A stretch of DNA of 64,000 nt from Axinella damicornis (GCA_963931865.1 OZ007515.1:12528924-12592923); one strand, 5' to 3'. Shown: positions 22,909 through 35,365, numbered from the stretch's first letter. The notes: generated from the sequence alone by a model not told the origin. Numbers and translations are program-made.

Positions 22909-25900
22909 TTATTCAAATTCAAACTTGAAGTATGACGGGTCAAAGGTATGCACTCGCACATAGCCATCCTCCCCTCCACTGCTGTAGCTGTGGAACAAGA
23001 AGAGTCAGGGGTTACATTTTCAAGGGGTCAGAGGTGAAGGGTGCTTATTTATCATCGTGTGACCCTACTCACCCTAGTGACTCAGATGCATGCTTCCCAG
23101 TGAGTCCCAACACAAATTACCCACAGCTCTGAATTTCTATGGACTATTCAGCTGCTCATCATTCATGAAGGCATGTTTTGTGAAAGTTGCCATAGGTTTG
23201 TTTGTTCACCGGGAAAACACACCTGGAAACAGCGCTCATCTGTTGCCATGCAGTCACTTGTGCCTGCAGCACTCACGACAATACGGCAACGGAAGCATGA
23301 CAATACGGCAACGGAAGCGTGACAATACGGCAACGGAAGCGTGACAATACGGCAACGGAAGCGTGACAATACGGCAACGGAAGCGTGACAATACGGCAAT
23401 ACGTCAGCAGACTCATGACAATACGGCAACGGAAGCGTGACAATACGGCAACGGAAGCGTGACAATACGGCAATACGTCAGCAGACTCATGACAATACGG
23501 CAACGGAAGCGTGACAATACGGCAACGGAAGCGTGGCAATACGTCAGCAGACTCATGACATACACACCTCTTGCCATCAGGATGGAACTTGAGACTGTTA
23601 ATGGGTCCAAAGTGACCTTTGACCCTCCCGATCTCCTCCTGGAACACCAGGTGGTAGAACCTGGCGTCAAACTTCCCAGCCTTGGTGTACGTGGTGGTGA
23701 CCTCCATGGCCTCCTGCCCCCCACCCAGCACCACCTACGGGGAGCGGGGAACACAGTCATACAACTCATGATGAGAAACGAATACGTATACCGTACTCTC
23801 GCGAGAGTGCTCACCCCCCACTTTTGGCTCTATTTCCTGTATAGGGTCAATGTTCACTCGAATGAGTGCCCACCCTTGCACTAGCCTCGATCATTCCTCG
23901 TGTGACAGACAACGGAGCACATTCGTGAAAGTTTGAGATGTTCTACACGTATCTGAGGTAAGAAACTCCGCTTGCAGAAAGTCTCTGAGTCTGTGTATCC
24001 ATATCTATGGTGTCTGGTCCCGGAACCTCCATGCGGGGCCTCAGCAAGCGCTTGATGGCAGTGAAGACAACGTGATGAGCGGTGATGACTCCAGTGATGC
24101 AGATGTGCTGGGAGGGCTCTGACGCACGCATGCTTGCTGCTCGCAGCTGCTTGTACCAGGTGTATGTAAACAAAGGTGTTGAATGCAGAAACACTCGAGA
24201 GAATGCCCACCCCCTGTTCAGCGAGCATGTAAGGTTCACCGCCCACGGGCGCTCTTTCGCAACAGTACGGTACATACATTTGTGGTGCTCAGCAAACCAT
24301 TCACAGACGGTGGTAGTGGAAGGTTAGCAGTTCCGTGCACAACATTGCATAGGGGGCATACAGGGCCTACACATCTGCAAGTACTGTAGCTGCAATAGTG
24401 TGGACAAAATGGCACCACTTGTAATGTCCGAATTGAAGGGGCCGGGTATGAAGCCAGCCATATCTCTATCCTTGCCACCAAATACAAAAGCAGTTTTGCA
24501 GGATGTGCCCAGACATCCACATCCAATCAACTCACGTGGTCTTTCAGAGGTGAAATGGATGCCGAATTTACAGGTCTTTCTGTTTTGTAAACCTTCATCA
24601 CTTCCAACTTGTCAGCATCAAAGAGCTGGAGGGAGAAGCAAACTGAAGTCACATGACCTGAACCATATACTGGTCACATGACCGCAACCATATAAGTCAA
24701 AGGACTGAACTACAGGTCACATGACTGAACCATAGGTCACATGACCAGAACCACACAGGCTATACCACTGAACCATAGATCACATGACCTGGAATACAGG
24801 ACCGAAAGCCACACAGTCAAATGATTCGGACCAGAAGTCACATGACCGACCAGAAGTCACATGACTTCAAGTCTTGAGTACCTTAGCAGATGTGTCTTTG
24901 CAGGCTGTGATAATCATCCCCTGGTCATTTGAGGCCTGCAGGTCCGCAATCAGCCCCTTGTGCTCCTGTACCGAGTGTAGACGTCTGTCACTCTGAAATG
25001 ATGTCAAGTAAGGATCAACAGGGATGAAAGTAGTTGATGGATGCATCTGAAATGGTAGCGTCATGCGTTGCGTTATTATGGTGTTACATACCCTTATAAG
25101 GGTAGGTTCCGAACTCAATGAGCAGGCAAACAATATCAGCAGGCGAACAAAGATTCTGACACTGTAGTGATTGCAGCCCTACACCGACCAAAATACTTTG
25201 CTGAAACTAGTTGATGCTATGAGTATTACTTGCCAGCCATCATTGCTCACCTCGACCATTGTTGTCAGTATGTGACATCGTGTACATTTGAGTGAGCAGT
25301 AAGTATGAGCTGATGGATGCAATCGAGTCCACTCAAGTAGCCACAAAATCAATGCAACAAGACACGAGGTATCATTCTGAACAGCGAGCTTGCACTAATA
25401 GTGCCCAACCAGGAGGACAGTTGTCACTCAGTCTTTTGTAGTACGCTGTAGTAATCTAGGACCTAGCAATCTATCCCATTGTGGGGCCCTCAAGAGGTGC
25501 ATTTACGGAGGCAGTTTTGGTACACATGCAGCTGCAGCCTTTGGTACAGGGCCTGTCCACAATGCAACGGTTATGATCAGACTCGATTTCAGACTAGAAA
25601 ACCAAGGCAAGGCTGTAGGCAAAGTCAGTGAATAGCCTCTCCTGTGCCTGAGTGCCACTAAGTGAGTTTGATCACATGGGTACTAAAGTGGTACCCCACG
25701 TGGGTGCAACTGACTCACCTGCAGAATGTCGTACTGGGAGAGGGTCCCATCCTCGTGGCCAGTGATCAAGAACTGGTCAAATGACCCCCATAGTGCGGAC
25801 GTTACTCTGGACTCCTCCACCACCACTTTCCTGTGAGGTGCAGAGCAGGACAAAGACAAGGCCAGCAGAGCTGGTGGATGCAATCTGAAGCATCCACAAG

Positions 25901-26724
25901 GTGAGAAGAGTAAGACCGGAGGCGTCATTTGTAAGAGAGAATTTGCCCTACTGGTTTCAGGAGTGTGGTTACGACTTGATTGTTACTAACAAGCTGGGAA
26001 TCTAAAAGATACAAACCTTCACTACAAGAAATCGGTCCAATAGGCTACCACTGCATCAGGAGCACACAAACCTCATGTGGCCCACATTACCACTAAGACT
26101 TCAATTACCACTGTCATTGAAAGTGGATAGAACCCAACCTACTTTGCATGGCCTCCGCTAGGTTTAAACACTCTACTTTCTACTTGCATCATAATTATCT
26201 GGCTGCATGGATAAGTCAGCAAATGTCAGCAGATTTGTCTGCCAGTTTATTGTCAGAAGTTATGTTCTGCAATGTGAAGAGTTCAAGATTACCTCACAGG
26301 TGACTCCTGCTGTCTGATGTCATAGAGTACGATTTCACATTTGCTCTTCATGGCCATGTCCGTTGAGTAGGTGAAGAGCTTTCCTGAGTAAGAGAAACAG
26401 CACGTTCGGACAGCTGAGTTTGTGTCAATCTTTAAGAGCTCTCGGCCTGTTTGACAGTCCCATAGTCTGGCAGAATTATCAGCAGCACCAGTCAGCACAC
26501 GAGTGGAGTCCCCTGGGCTGCGGTTAAGGTACACTACTTGTTAGTGATCCAAGATTATGCAATACACTTTCTTCCTGTCTATGGGCTGAATGCAGCCCTA
26601 CCATATTGGATGAAGGCCGGTGACTCGGACTACATTATAGGCTGAACGTCACGACTTGACTGGAACCAACTGTCATGATACAGAGTGGAAGGTGCAGGTG
26701 AGTATGAGTGTGGGTTTGGAGGAA

Positions 26725-26758
<34 letters not shown>

Positions 26759-27053
26759 GTACACACACACAGAAGACAAGGATACGATTAACGTCTACAC
26801 ACCAGACAGCTCCGGTGTGACCATCATAGGTGCCCAGCCGCTCCCCATTGGCTGAGTACCACACTGTGGGCTTTGTGTCCTTGGCAACGGAAAAGAGGAG
26901 ATCACCGTCCCGGTTGTACATAATCTGTGTAATGGCTCTTTCATGGCCGTGAAGCATTAGAGGACGCTGGATGAGAGAGAAGGTGGCGTTTTAGGGCATT
27001 CCATCACACCAAAGTACTCTTGCACAACAGACAGGCAACAGAACTCTCACCAT
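22909..27053 (-). CDS. EIF3I: Translation initiation factor eIF3 subunit I
   Basis: Eight exons join in phase: 27051-27053 (ATG only), 26786-26966, 26293-26512, 25719-25830, 24882-24992, 24536-24625, 23568-23734, 22909-22987, giving 320 residues (human 325). Conserved blocks: [87 protein letters not shown] and [17 protein letters not shown]. It ends in [24 protein letters not shown], matching human residue by residue. eIF3i is a seven-bladed WD40 propeller of the eIF3 complex. The first coding exon contains only the initiator ATG. Intron 7 holds a 22-bp minisatellite, intron 2 a G33 run, and intron 5 an array of TCACATGAC motifs. The gene is head-to-head with ODC. Confidence 0.97.
23275..23560. 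repeat. 22-bp minisatellite in eIF3i intron 7
   Basis: The unit 'acaatacggcaacggaagcg' + 'tg' is repeated about nine times, interspersed three times with 'caatacgtcagcagactcat'. The array stops next to the donor of exon 23568-23734. Copies are almost identical, indicating recent expansion. Confidence 0.95.
24645..24870. repeat. Array of TCACATGAC motifs in eIF3i intron 5
   Basis: Seven copies of 'tcacatgac', most preceded by g and followed by c, at irregular spacing of 20-60 bases. GTCACATGAC is nearly self-complementary. The copies alternate with 'gaaccata'. Confidence 0.8.
26725..26757. repeat. G33 homopolymer
   Basis: 33 consecutive G in eIF3i intron 2, reading as C in gene sense, starting about 30 bases downstream of the donor at 26785. 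Confidence 0.95.
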
Positions 27054-27777
27054 TTTGGCTTCCTCCTTCTTGCGCAAACGCCCTTCAATCAGTCACGTGG
27101 AAAGTTTTACGCATGCGCAGATTAATATAGCCGGCTAGGCTTGGAGGAGACGAGTAACGCAAAGGGGAAGATCACTTCGAATCTTGACTGGAGACATTTA
27201 GGAATCAGAAAACAGGCGGTCGTCATCTTTAGACGCAACGTATTTCTATTTTGGAAAGGTTTATATTGTACTCTACCTGCAGGCATTCGCGTTTTGGGCC
27301 ACACGCGAATGTCTAACTTCCTTCGTGGAGAGTGTCACTGAAAGTCGCCAAAATTCGGCCGTCAAAGCTACTTGATCATTTTGGGGTTGCTGCACTTGAG
27401 AAGGTGAGCGTTGGGCATGAAGGGAAGTGTGTTTTGTCGATGTATGGTCAAATCCATGAAATATTTAGGAACCGAGGATACAGAATTATGTTAGCATCTG
27501 TAAACCTGGGGTTAGGGCTACTGTGTTGGGAAGTGTGTTTCATAAGAGTAGTAATGTTCTGCCTCTAGCGACTTGTGTACATTCAACATATCTTTTGCCT
27601 CCCTCTCCTCGTTCACAGAGTGACCTTACCAGCACTGACTACAGTGAGTGGCGTAACGGTCTGAGCGTTCAGAAGGAACGGGTTCTTACGTCCGAGTGGG
27701 ACCCTAGCTAGCGCCCGCCGGGGGGTTATAGGAAACAAACTGAGAACTACCCCTGGGGGCTTACTAGGTAGGATAAG
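27054..27777. promoter_or_regulatory. Bidirectional promoter and ODC 5' leader exons
   Basis: Between the eIF3i ATG (27053) and the ODC ATG (27778). Near the eIF3i start there is a CACGTG E-box (27094-27099) and an NRF-1-like site cgcatgcgcag (27110-27120), typical of TATA-less divergent promoters. On the plus strand a likely leader exon ends at the donor after 'cttgagaag' (27402, gtgagc), and another begins after 'ttcacag' at 27620. The leader contains short upstream reading frames. No conserved coding sequence is seen. Confidence 0.55.
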
Positions 27778-30700
27778 ATGAGCATCTTGATGGGTGAAGA
27801 TGTGGTAACCGTTGAGACGGTTGCCAAGGATACCACTCGAAGGGATTACATTTGGTCGAAGGTGAATGCTGGAGGGAGAGAGGTGAGCTGTGCTGTAGAT
27901 GATAATGGACTCGAGCCATAAAGTTGAATCTAGCCACCTGAATAGGAGTAGAATACAAATTGGTATTGCCTGAAGGTCATCTCAAGTTATCCCTCCCCCT
28001 CCCCTTGCACATGCTTCCACCACACACACATGCAAACACGCACACCACACAATGCACACCACACACATGCACACCACACACATGCACACCACACACATGC
28101 ACACACACACACACACACACCATGCACACGCACACACCATGCACACGCACACCACACACATGCACACGCACACACCATGCACACGCACACACACAGGACG
28201 CTGAGGATCCATTCTACGTGGTGGACCTGGGTCGCCTGCTGGAACTGCACGAGACCTGGACAGAGGCTCTGCTGGCTGTGCAGCCCTTCTATGCCGTCAA
28301 GTGCAACAACGACCCAGCTCTCCTGAAAACCCTTGCTGCCTTAGGCACTGGGTTTGACTGTGCGAGCAAGGTACTGCTGAGTGGCTTGAACGTGTACTGG
28401 TTGGTAGCGTGACGTAGAGCTGTCTAATACTGTAGTTGCGACCGTACTACAACTGCAAAAAACATCTGATAATATTCCATTGAGGGTTTCCATCTGAATG
28501 CAGTCCACTGATTGGTTGAATCTGCTAACCATGCATGTAATTTGCTCTCTCTTCCACCAGAATGAGATCAGGACCATTCTCGGTATCGGGGTGTCGCCGG
28601 ACAGGATCATCTACGCCAACCCCTGCAAACAGGTGTCTCACCTCAAATACGCCGCCAAGAAGGGCGTCCGACTGATGACCTTCGACAATGAACTGGAGCT
28701 ATACAAAGTGAAGACACACTTCCCTACTGCCAGGTATGGGCAGCTGTGTGGAGCACCAATCAGTTGTGTGCGACGGTTTCAAGCATCTTGGAAGGGATCT
28801 TGTTCCAGGGCACAATGCCACTGCTACTGCCTGCTACTTCTCTCTGTTCGTCTTCCCAGGTTGGTGCTGCGGATCAGAGCGGACGACCCAGCAGCCATAT
28901 GTCAGCTTGGTATCAAGTTTGGCTGCAGCGTCGCCGACGGCTACCAACTGCTGCGCACTGCCCGGGACCTTGGGCTGGAGGTGGTGGGAGTGAGGTGGGC
29001 GGAGTTCCAGTTGTGAGAGATCACGAAGGAGTAATTATCCAGCTAGTTTAGTTGGTCAAGCAATTGCTTAGGTGTGCTGTGGATGTTGCCACCTGTGTTG
29101 CAGATAGGAGTGGTTGTACTTTGGATGTGCTGACCTTAATTGGGAGGTCATACACATCCCTTAACATTTCAAGGGCTTCACACAAACTGCATTTCTGCAG
29201 CACTTACATGTACACCTCCCTACTTGTGGCAATGATGATATTTTGACTTGCCCTCAATGAGCACTGTGATTACCATTTACACACTCTCTGAGCCGCAAGC
29301 TAACCCATCGTGAGATGTAGTGTGTTCCCATGTGGTCTGGGAACCAGACCAGAGTATAGTCCAGGTTGGGTATAGACAGGCTTGTCAACCCCAGCCCCCT
29401 TCCCTAGCTTCAATTTAAGTATCTGCTCATGTAGAAGGCCTCTGCCTCCAGCTTCATGCACCTCTCTGTCTGATTCCCAGTTTCCACGTTGGCAGTGGTT
29501 GTCAGACGCCTTCTGCATACCAGGAAGCTCTGGAAATGGCGGCAGACATCTTCGAATATTCCAAGACGGTGGGCTACCACTTCTCCCTGCTGGACATCGG
29601 TGGGGGATTTCCGGGCACGAGAGATTCCCAGGACCTGTTCAGGAGGGTGACTGGCGCCATTAGCCAGGGGCTGGAGAAGCACTTCTCAGCACTGCCAGGT
29701 CTCAAGATCATTGCTGAGCCAGGTGGGTGGAGGGGGGGGGGGGGGGGGGGGGGGGGTTGATATTGGGAGGGTAGCATGACAGTTTGTGGTGACATGATCA
29801 TCGATCATGTACCGTAGATTTTCGTTGTTAAAATATTTTCGTAGTTGCCCGCAACCACGAAAATTTAATGCACGAAATTTATTTACAACGGATAATTTTT
29901 ACGGTCAGCCACGTGTAAACTAGTAGTAGTACTGAGTAGGGGTGGGCGATATCAGAATAATGTGGTCATGATATATCATGTGTTAGTTATCATGATATTC
30001 GATATTATCACGATAATGCGTTTTGGCTAGTTTATTTGACTTCTCATGCCACACTAGAATATTTCTACAAGCCAAGCATTTACTATGTTGTCGTAAATTG
30101 CATGTATACACTATTTAGCTACTGCATGCCTTATTTCTGCAAAAACAACACCACTAATAATGTGAACACGATATGACGATAATTTTAAAACCACCACGAT
30201 ACGATTATCATGGGCTCTTAATATCACGATATACGATAATAACGATATATTGCCCACCCCTAGTACTGAGTTCACCTGTGCTGCGCTCACGGTCCTTCAG
30301 GTTCTGCGATTCTTCAAGGCCTCAGATGGACTCCCCGATCTCAAAAGATCTCTGTTGCTCTCCGTTCCTTCGCGAGGTATTGCCTCAGAGAATCGGGAGG
30401 GGTCGATTCGACAAATGGCTGGCCAAAGCAGAAAGGAAGAAGTGCGGGCCGTACAGGAGATACAGTACAGCCCAGAAGAACGCTTTGTTGGTACATCAGT
30501 GACGATGGCATAGCAGCAGCTCGTTCGTACGTCTCCATTCTTAACACAATGATCGTTAAAAAAAATTTCCTGAACTACGAAAATTTTATGCCACGAAAAA
30601 TTTACACACAAAATAGTTTTAACACGAAAATTTCCCGATCTACGGTTCTGTGCAACATAGGACACCACTACAGGACCCATTGACCCACCCACACTCATGT

Positions 30701-32387
30701 CTGCTATCTTGTGACTTGCTCATCTTCCCGTCTTCTGATCCCAGGTCGCTACTTTGCCTGCTCTACACATACACTGGCCGTGAATATCATTAGCAAGAGG
30801 ACGGCGGAGGAGCACCCCTCCAAGTCCTTCATGTACTACGTCAATGATGGTGTGTATGGCTCCTTCAACTGCATCCTGTACGATCATGTGACACCATCAC
30901 CAGCTGTGCTGGAGGTAGGTATGTGTGTGGGTGGCTAAACCACAACACATTGTCACAGTTAAGTAATTGGAGTTCAGATAGTGTTGGTAATTCACTTTGT
31001 CATGCACCTTAGCACCCCACCCACCAGCACATTCTATTGTCACTTTTTGACCCCTCACCACTTAATTTTTATCCCTCCCTCAAAAACCCTTCACCTTCAC
31101 CCCCTTCACACCCTCACCCTCTTTGCCCTCTCCCTCAATACAGGACCATCCTCCCTGCTCCCCACACTACGACACAAGCATCTGGGGTCCAACTTGCGAC
31201 GGACTAGACAAGATCTGTGACATGACCTTGCCTGAGCTTGACCAGGGTGACTGGCTCTACTTTGATGACATGGGAGCCTACACGGTCTCCGCCTCCTCCT
31301 CCTTCAACGGCTTCCTGAGGCCCAAGACGTACTACTACGTCACCGAGAGCACCAGGTATGCCCTTCTCACCAGTACAGACTCCTCTCATACCCAGGCCAT
31401 ATGGAATTGAAGTTTAGCTGGTACAACTAGCTGACAATCTTTCGCTATTATCATAAAAGTGTTGGTTAGCAATGTAGCTGATATCCGATGGCCAATCTAG
31501 TACAACACTTACCCAGGCCTTCCCTCACAGTGATGTCACAGTGCTGCTGCATCACCTGTGAAACCCTCCCTTTCTTACCATTGTTGCCCTGGCTGTGATT
31601 ACAATGACTGTGTAGGAAGCAAGCCGCCTTTGATGAACAATCTGCCAATTGAAAGAGTTCACTTCCTAGGCTCTGTCAGTCAGAGGTTACTTCCTGTCCC
31701 ATACATAGAAGCCACAGATGGAAAGTAGTAGATGGCCTGGTAGGCTCTTGCAGATTGATTGGGCGACTTGATAAGCTGTTAGCTAGTGATGATATTTTAC
31801 CATTCTTCAACTGATTACTCCTGTAAGATATGAGCCAATTAGTCAGTCCTCTATGGAATTTGGTAGTCATTCCAGCCTAATCAAGGTTCACACATGCACA
31901 GACACAAAGGCACTGCTTTACCCCTACATTTGCGCCTCCATAGGCCTATGCAGAGGGAACTTCCCTCTGCCCTTGGGCTTCCGATTATGTCACCAACCTC
32001 TTGACATACTCGACTAAGGCAAAGCTTCACAGGGATTCTGAATGATTTGACTCATCATGGCATCCTCTTCTGGTGAGGGCACAGTTGTGCTGCTGGTCTT
32101 TAGTGCTGGGTTGACACCACCTGCTGCCACAGGTCCATCCATGACCTCTGATGTTAACAATATCAGTGCAGCTGCCTTCAACCTTGAATTGAGTGAAAAC
32201 ACGTACACATGCACACATGAATACACACACACACCCATCCAGTGAGAGCTTCTACCGACTCCACCACGTGTCCCCTCTTGAGAGTACCAACATCTCATCT
32301 TCACACAGCTCTGCAGAACAGCTTCTGACAGGGACGAACCCCTCACTGTTTGAATCCTCCCTCCAGGAACTGGTGGAGGCATACTGA
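27778..32387 (+). CDS. ODC1: Ornithine decarboxylase
   Basis: Eight exons join in phase: 27778-27861, 28197-28370, 28561-28733, 28860-28994, 29481-29722, 30745-30914, 31144-31355, 32243-32387, giving 444 residues (human 461). The PLP lysine is in [17 protein letters not shown] and [18 protein letters not shown] follow, then [18 protein letters not shown] and IIAEPGRYF (PLP phosphate site), [14 protein letters not shown], and the catalytic cysteine in [24 protein letters not shown] is also conserved. The enzyme makes putrescine, the first step of polyamine synthesis. The small first coding exon ([17 protein letters not shown]..) was chosen because it joins in phase 0 and aligns with the ODC N terminus. 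Intron 5 carries nested transposons and intron 1 long CA repeats. Confidence 0.96.
28018..28196. repeat. (CA)n-derived minisatellite in ODC intron 1
   Basis: Repeats of 'acacacatgcacacc' and 'catgcacacgcacacac' run directly into the exon 2 acceptor (acacacag), leaving few uridines upstream of the splice site. Confidence 0.9.
29732..29756. repeat. G25 homopolymer
   Basis: 25 consecutive G about 9 bases downstream of the ODC exon 5 donor (gtgggtgga). Confidence 0.95.
29813..30648. mobile_element. Inverted-repeat element with an eroded HTH-like reading frame
   Basis: Left end 'ccgtagattttcgttgttaa' and right end (reverse complement 'ccgtagatcgggaaattttc') are similar, both embedded in 'cgaaaatttt'-type sequence. 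Between them, at 30290-30545, lies a decayed frame: [20 protein letters not shown], then after a frameshift [15 protein letters not shown]. This resembles the 'GPYxxYS...K...A...G..AAARxFS' motif common in invertebrate repeat-derived proteins. A hAT-like element is nested inside. The whole unit lies in ODC intron 5. Confidence 0.6.
29937..30262. mobile_element. hAT-like non-autonomous transposon with 8-bp TSD
   Basis: The element starts taggggtgggcgatat and ends atatattgcccaccccta, which are terminal inverted repeats of the CAGGGGTG/TAGGGGTG hAT type. It is flanked on both sides by the identical 8 bases gtactgag (29929-29936 and 30263-30270), the target-site duplication size of hAT elements. 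The 326-bp interior is AT-rich with ATATCGTATCGTG-like subrepeats and codes for nothing. Confidence 0.88.
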
Positions 32388-33112
32388 CACCACCTTATCA
32401 CTCATCACTCTATAGTTTCACTCCTTGGAGACAGCCATTTCTATGAGTTTATTCATTGTAAACATGACTGTTGTGTGGGTGTATTGCAGGTGTGTAGTGC
32501 ATGTGCTGCTCATGTGCCATGTGCTGTTCATGTGCTCCTTGACCTATTCAGGGATAAGTTTGTACTGTGCTACCTTTTATGGTAATATTTACATTCCTGG
32601 TTTTGACTAACTTTCCTTACTAATTTGCACTCTGGCCTGTGCCAATTTCCCCATTTTTTGTCTATGATTTTACATGGTGCACCTGCTTCATGCTCTGCAT
32701 TACAATGGATGTTCGGCATGTACACCTTGCAAATCATGCTTGCAGTGTAACGAAGTTGATTCCAGATTGCTTTTTAGTTGCAATCTATAACTATCCTGCC
32801 CTGTCTACTGAACATACTTGAATTAGTGCTGCTTTGAGCAGAGGCAATTGTGAAGTTCTTAGTATGCTGGAGTACAATCATAATGAAGTTGAATTACATA
32901 AAAAAGGATGACCTTAGTGAAAGGTGGGGGCTCAGGGTTGCATCAGAAAGGTGAAGGTGTGCATGAACGCACATGGAATGTTCAACAATGATATTGGCTG
33001 CAAGTGTATGGAAAGGTCATGTACAGTAAGTGATCTGACAAAACTAATGATGGCAGACATGTACTGACGAATGTAGACACAAAGCGAGGGGAGGTGTGAA
33101 TGAGGTCACTCT
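32388..33112. other. Convergent 3' region between ODC and KLF genes
   Basis: AT-rich sequence between the two stop codons, presumably both 3' UTRs. Only short open frames without family resemblance. Confidence 0.6.
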
Positions 33113-34177
33113 TTACGCTGTTTGTTGCAACTGCATCTGCTTCAGTTTCTCAACCTCGAGTTTCCAGAGAGGAGTCCTCTTGTTTGCTAGGTGCCTCTTG
33201 GCATGCTTCGAGAGATGGTCACTGCGCATGAACTTGTGACCACACAGAGGACAACCATACTTCTTCTCTCCCGTGTGAGTCCTTTTGTGACGGGAAAGTT
33301 CATCCGAGCGAGCAAATCGTCGGGCACAATTCTCCCAATCACAAACGTATGGTTTCTCCCCTGTATGTGTTCTGACGTGGGCTTTCAGGTGGGAACTCTT
33401 GTAGTAGGTCTTGGAACAACCCTGGAACGGACAGATATGTGGCTTTGGTCGGTCTTCCTCCATACCCTCTGTGCCGGCTGTTTGGCCTGGAGATGTGAGT
33501 ACTGGGACGATGGGCATTGACTTTGTCTGGATAAGCCTAGAGATCATATTGTGGTTAGCGTGTGTCCAGATGACAACTTGGCCAGGGGGAAGCATTTGTC
33601 CATTTATGGAGACTGGTGACCCACTGTTTCCCATGGTCTTTATGAAAGAAGGAACCAGATTACTGGGAATGACGGGCTGTGGAATAAAAGGTTAGGACAT
33701 AATAATTGGTGTGCATACACGCGGCGCGCGCTACAGGCCGCAGGGTAAAAGGTCACGGGCCCGCGGGCTGCTACGGAGCTAGCATGTCAACAAACAATTA
33801 TTACTCACCATGTTTAGTGGGCTGCCACCAGGAGATCCCGGAGCTTCGGTAGTTCTCCCTTCCGAAGACGCCTGTACCTCTTCGCGCAAGACCCTGGGCG
33901 GCGAGGACAAATTTTCGCTTGTCACTGACGAAGCCGGGGAAGGCGGTCTCCACTCCTCCACACTACCGCGGAGGCTTAGCAGCGACTCCACAGCTGCAGT
34001 GGTCCGCATATCCAGCTTTGATTCCTATACGGCGAGATAGAAATACCCTTAAAATGGACAAGAGTTGCGATCGACAAATTATGCAAACGCATTTACCTGT
34101 GTTACGGAGGATATGTGTTCTGCAGTGTCATTGTCGCAGACAATTTCAGGCGATGTCGGCGGACTGAAATACGCCAT
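33113..34177 (-). CDS. Kruppel-like factor of the KLF10/11 (TIEG) type
   Basis: Three exons join in phase 0: 34097-34177, 33809-34024, 33113-33676, giving 286 residues. The C terminus has three C2H2 fingers: [46 protein letters not shown] and [21 protein letters not shown], with TGEK linkers (none quoted beyond need). After the fingers, [18 protein letters not shown] resembles the KLF10 tail (KKLPNWQMEVSKLNDIAL), and [11 protein letters not shown] resembles the KLF10 EAVEALMSM block (Sin3-interacting region). Such factors bind GC/CACCC boxes and usually repress. It is much shorter than vertebrate KLF10 (about 480) because the middle is reduced. The first exon ATG is in good context and starts [13 protein letters not shown]. 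Confidence 0.9.
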
Positions 34178-35365
34178 TGCTAATTTCGCTTGCTACCTTG
34201 CTTCTGTACCTTCTCTGCGGACGTTGTCTCTCAAACTGTGTGCTACACCTCCGACAGGCCCCTATCTACGGATGTAAACACAGCATGCTGCTTGCACATG
34301 CACACTTACTCACTCACGACCTCGACACGTGGACGTGCTGTACACGTGCTGCTGACTCTGCAATCTGATTGGGCAACTCCCCCTTCAGACCCTCGACACA
34401 CCCCCGATTCGGTAGGCGATGGATACGGGCATGGCAGTGAATCGTCTTGGGAGTGGAACATGACGAATGGCGGAATGCTCGAGGCTTTGTGGTGAGTAGA
34501 TCTATACTCTATTGGCACTAGATGCCAAGCATAGCAGCACTAGTCCGGGATAAAGTCGTGTACTAGTGCTGCTGTGCACACGCGCAGCTTGAGCTCGGCG
34601 AAGCCAGAACTAAGAAATTATGCTCCGGGGCGGGGTATACCGGTAGTGTGGCTTCTCTGTAATTTGGCCACCCACACTATGTTCAATTATTGTAGCACTT
34701 GGAGGCATATAGAGGGAGATATGTACCTCCGTATGAACCGGCTATGCTAGTATCATGGGATGGTATCACAACTAAATTGGCCAGGCAATGTATCTCAAAA
34801 ATCAGAAATGGATGCGGCGTTTCTGTGCACTAAACAAGTCACACTGAAAGTTACAGGTGCAGCAGTAGTTCACCAAGTGTAGTATGGGTATATCAAAACT
34901 ACCCAAGGACATCTGCAATGTGGTACTTAGGTACTAGATGCAAGTTTGGATTGTGGCCCTGGTCCAGTTGCAGTAGTCATTGAGGGAGTCATTGAGTGGA
35001 CACCCGTTGACCAGACAGCGAACAGTGGCCTAGTCTCGCGGGCTAGCCCACTTCCACAAGTGGGTGTGGCCTAGTCTCGCGGGCCAGCCCACTTCCACAA
35101 GTGGGTGTGGCCTAGTCTCGCGGGCCAGCCCACTTCCACAAGTGGGTGTGGCCTAGTCTCGCGGGCCAGCCCACTTCCACAAGTGGGTGTGGCCTAGTCT
35201 CGTGGGCCAGCCCACTTCCACAAGTGGGTGTGGCCTAGTCTCGCGGGCCAGCCCACTTCCACCAGTGGGCTGGCCCGCAACACTAACAATGGCCTAGTAT
35301 CTGTTTAGTGATCATGGCAGTGGAAATATTATACTCCCTCTTTCTTGTTAATAGAATGAACCGTT
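34178..35365. promoter_or_regulatory. Divergent spacer KLF / XKR with non-coding leader exon and 41-bp repeats
   Basis: A probable 5' leader exon of the XKR gene ends at 34491 (..gctttgtg before gtgagt), paired with the acceptor gttaatag at 35347-35354. Spliced together there is no open frame into the XKR start, so it is untranslated. The spacer also holds a 41-bp tandem repeat at about 35025-35280 and an inverted pair 'ctagtgctgctgtg' / 'catagcagcactag' near 34527-34577. Confidence 0.5.
35025..35280. repeat. 41-bp tandem repeat, about 6 copies, ending in an inverted copy
   Basis: The unit 'gtgtggcctagtctcgcggg' + 'ccagcccacttccacaagtgg' is repeated about six times with one or two substitutions. 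The last copy ends in an inverted segment: gcgggccagcccact (35245) is mirrored by agtgggctggcccgc (ending 35278). Confidence 0.92.

Noticed and set aside
23275..23560. CRISPR-like array (regular repeats with short spacers)
   Set aside because: Repeats are 22 bp, back-to-back, inside an animal gene's intron, with no unique spacers or cas genes; it is a minisatellite.
23273..23814. Minus-strand frames with [20 protein letters not shown] repeats
   Set aside because: Translation of the 22-bp intronic minisatellite in eIF3i; the conserved exon ends at the donor 23567.
27310..27402. ODC start in the 27310-27402 segment (..KIRPSKLLDHFGVAALEK)
   Set aside because: No in-frame ATG and no phase-compatible junction to the first conserved exon; the small exon at 27778-27861 joins in phase 0 and aligns with the ODC N terminus.
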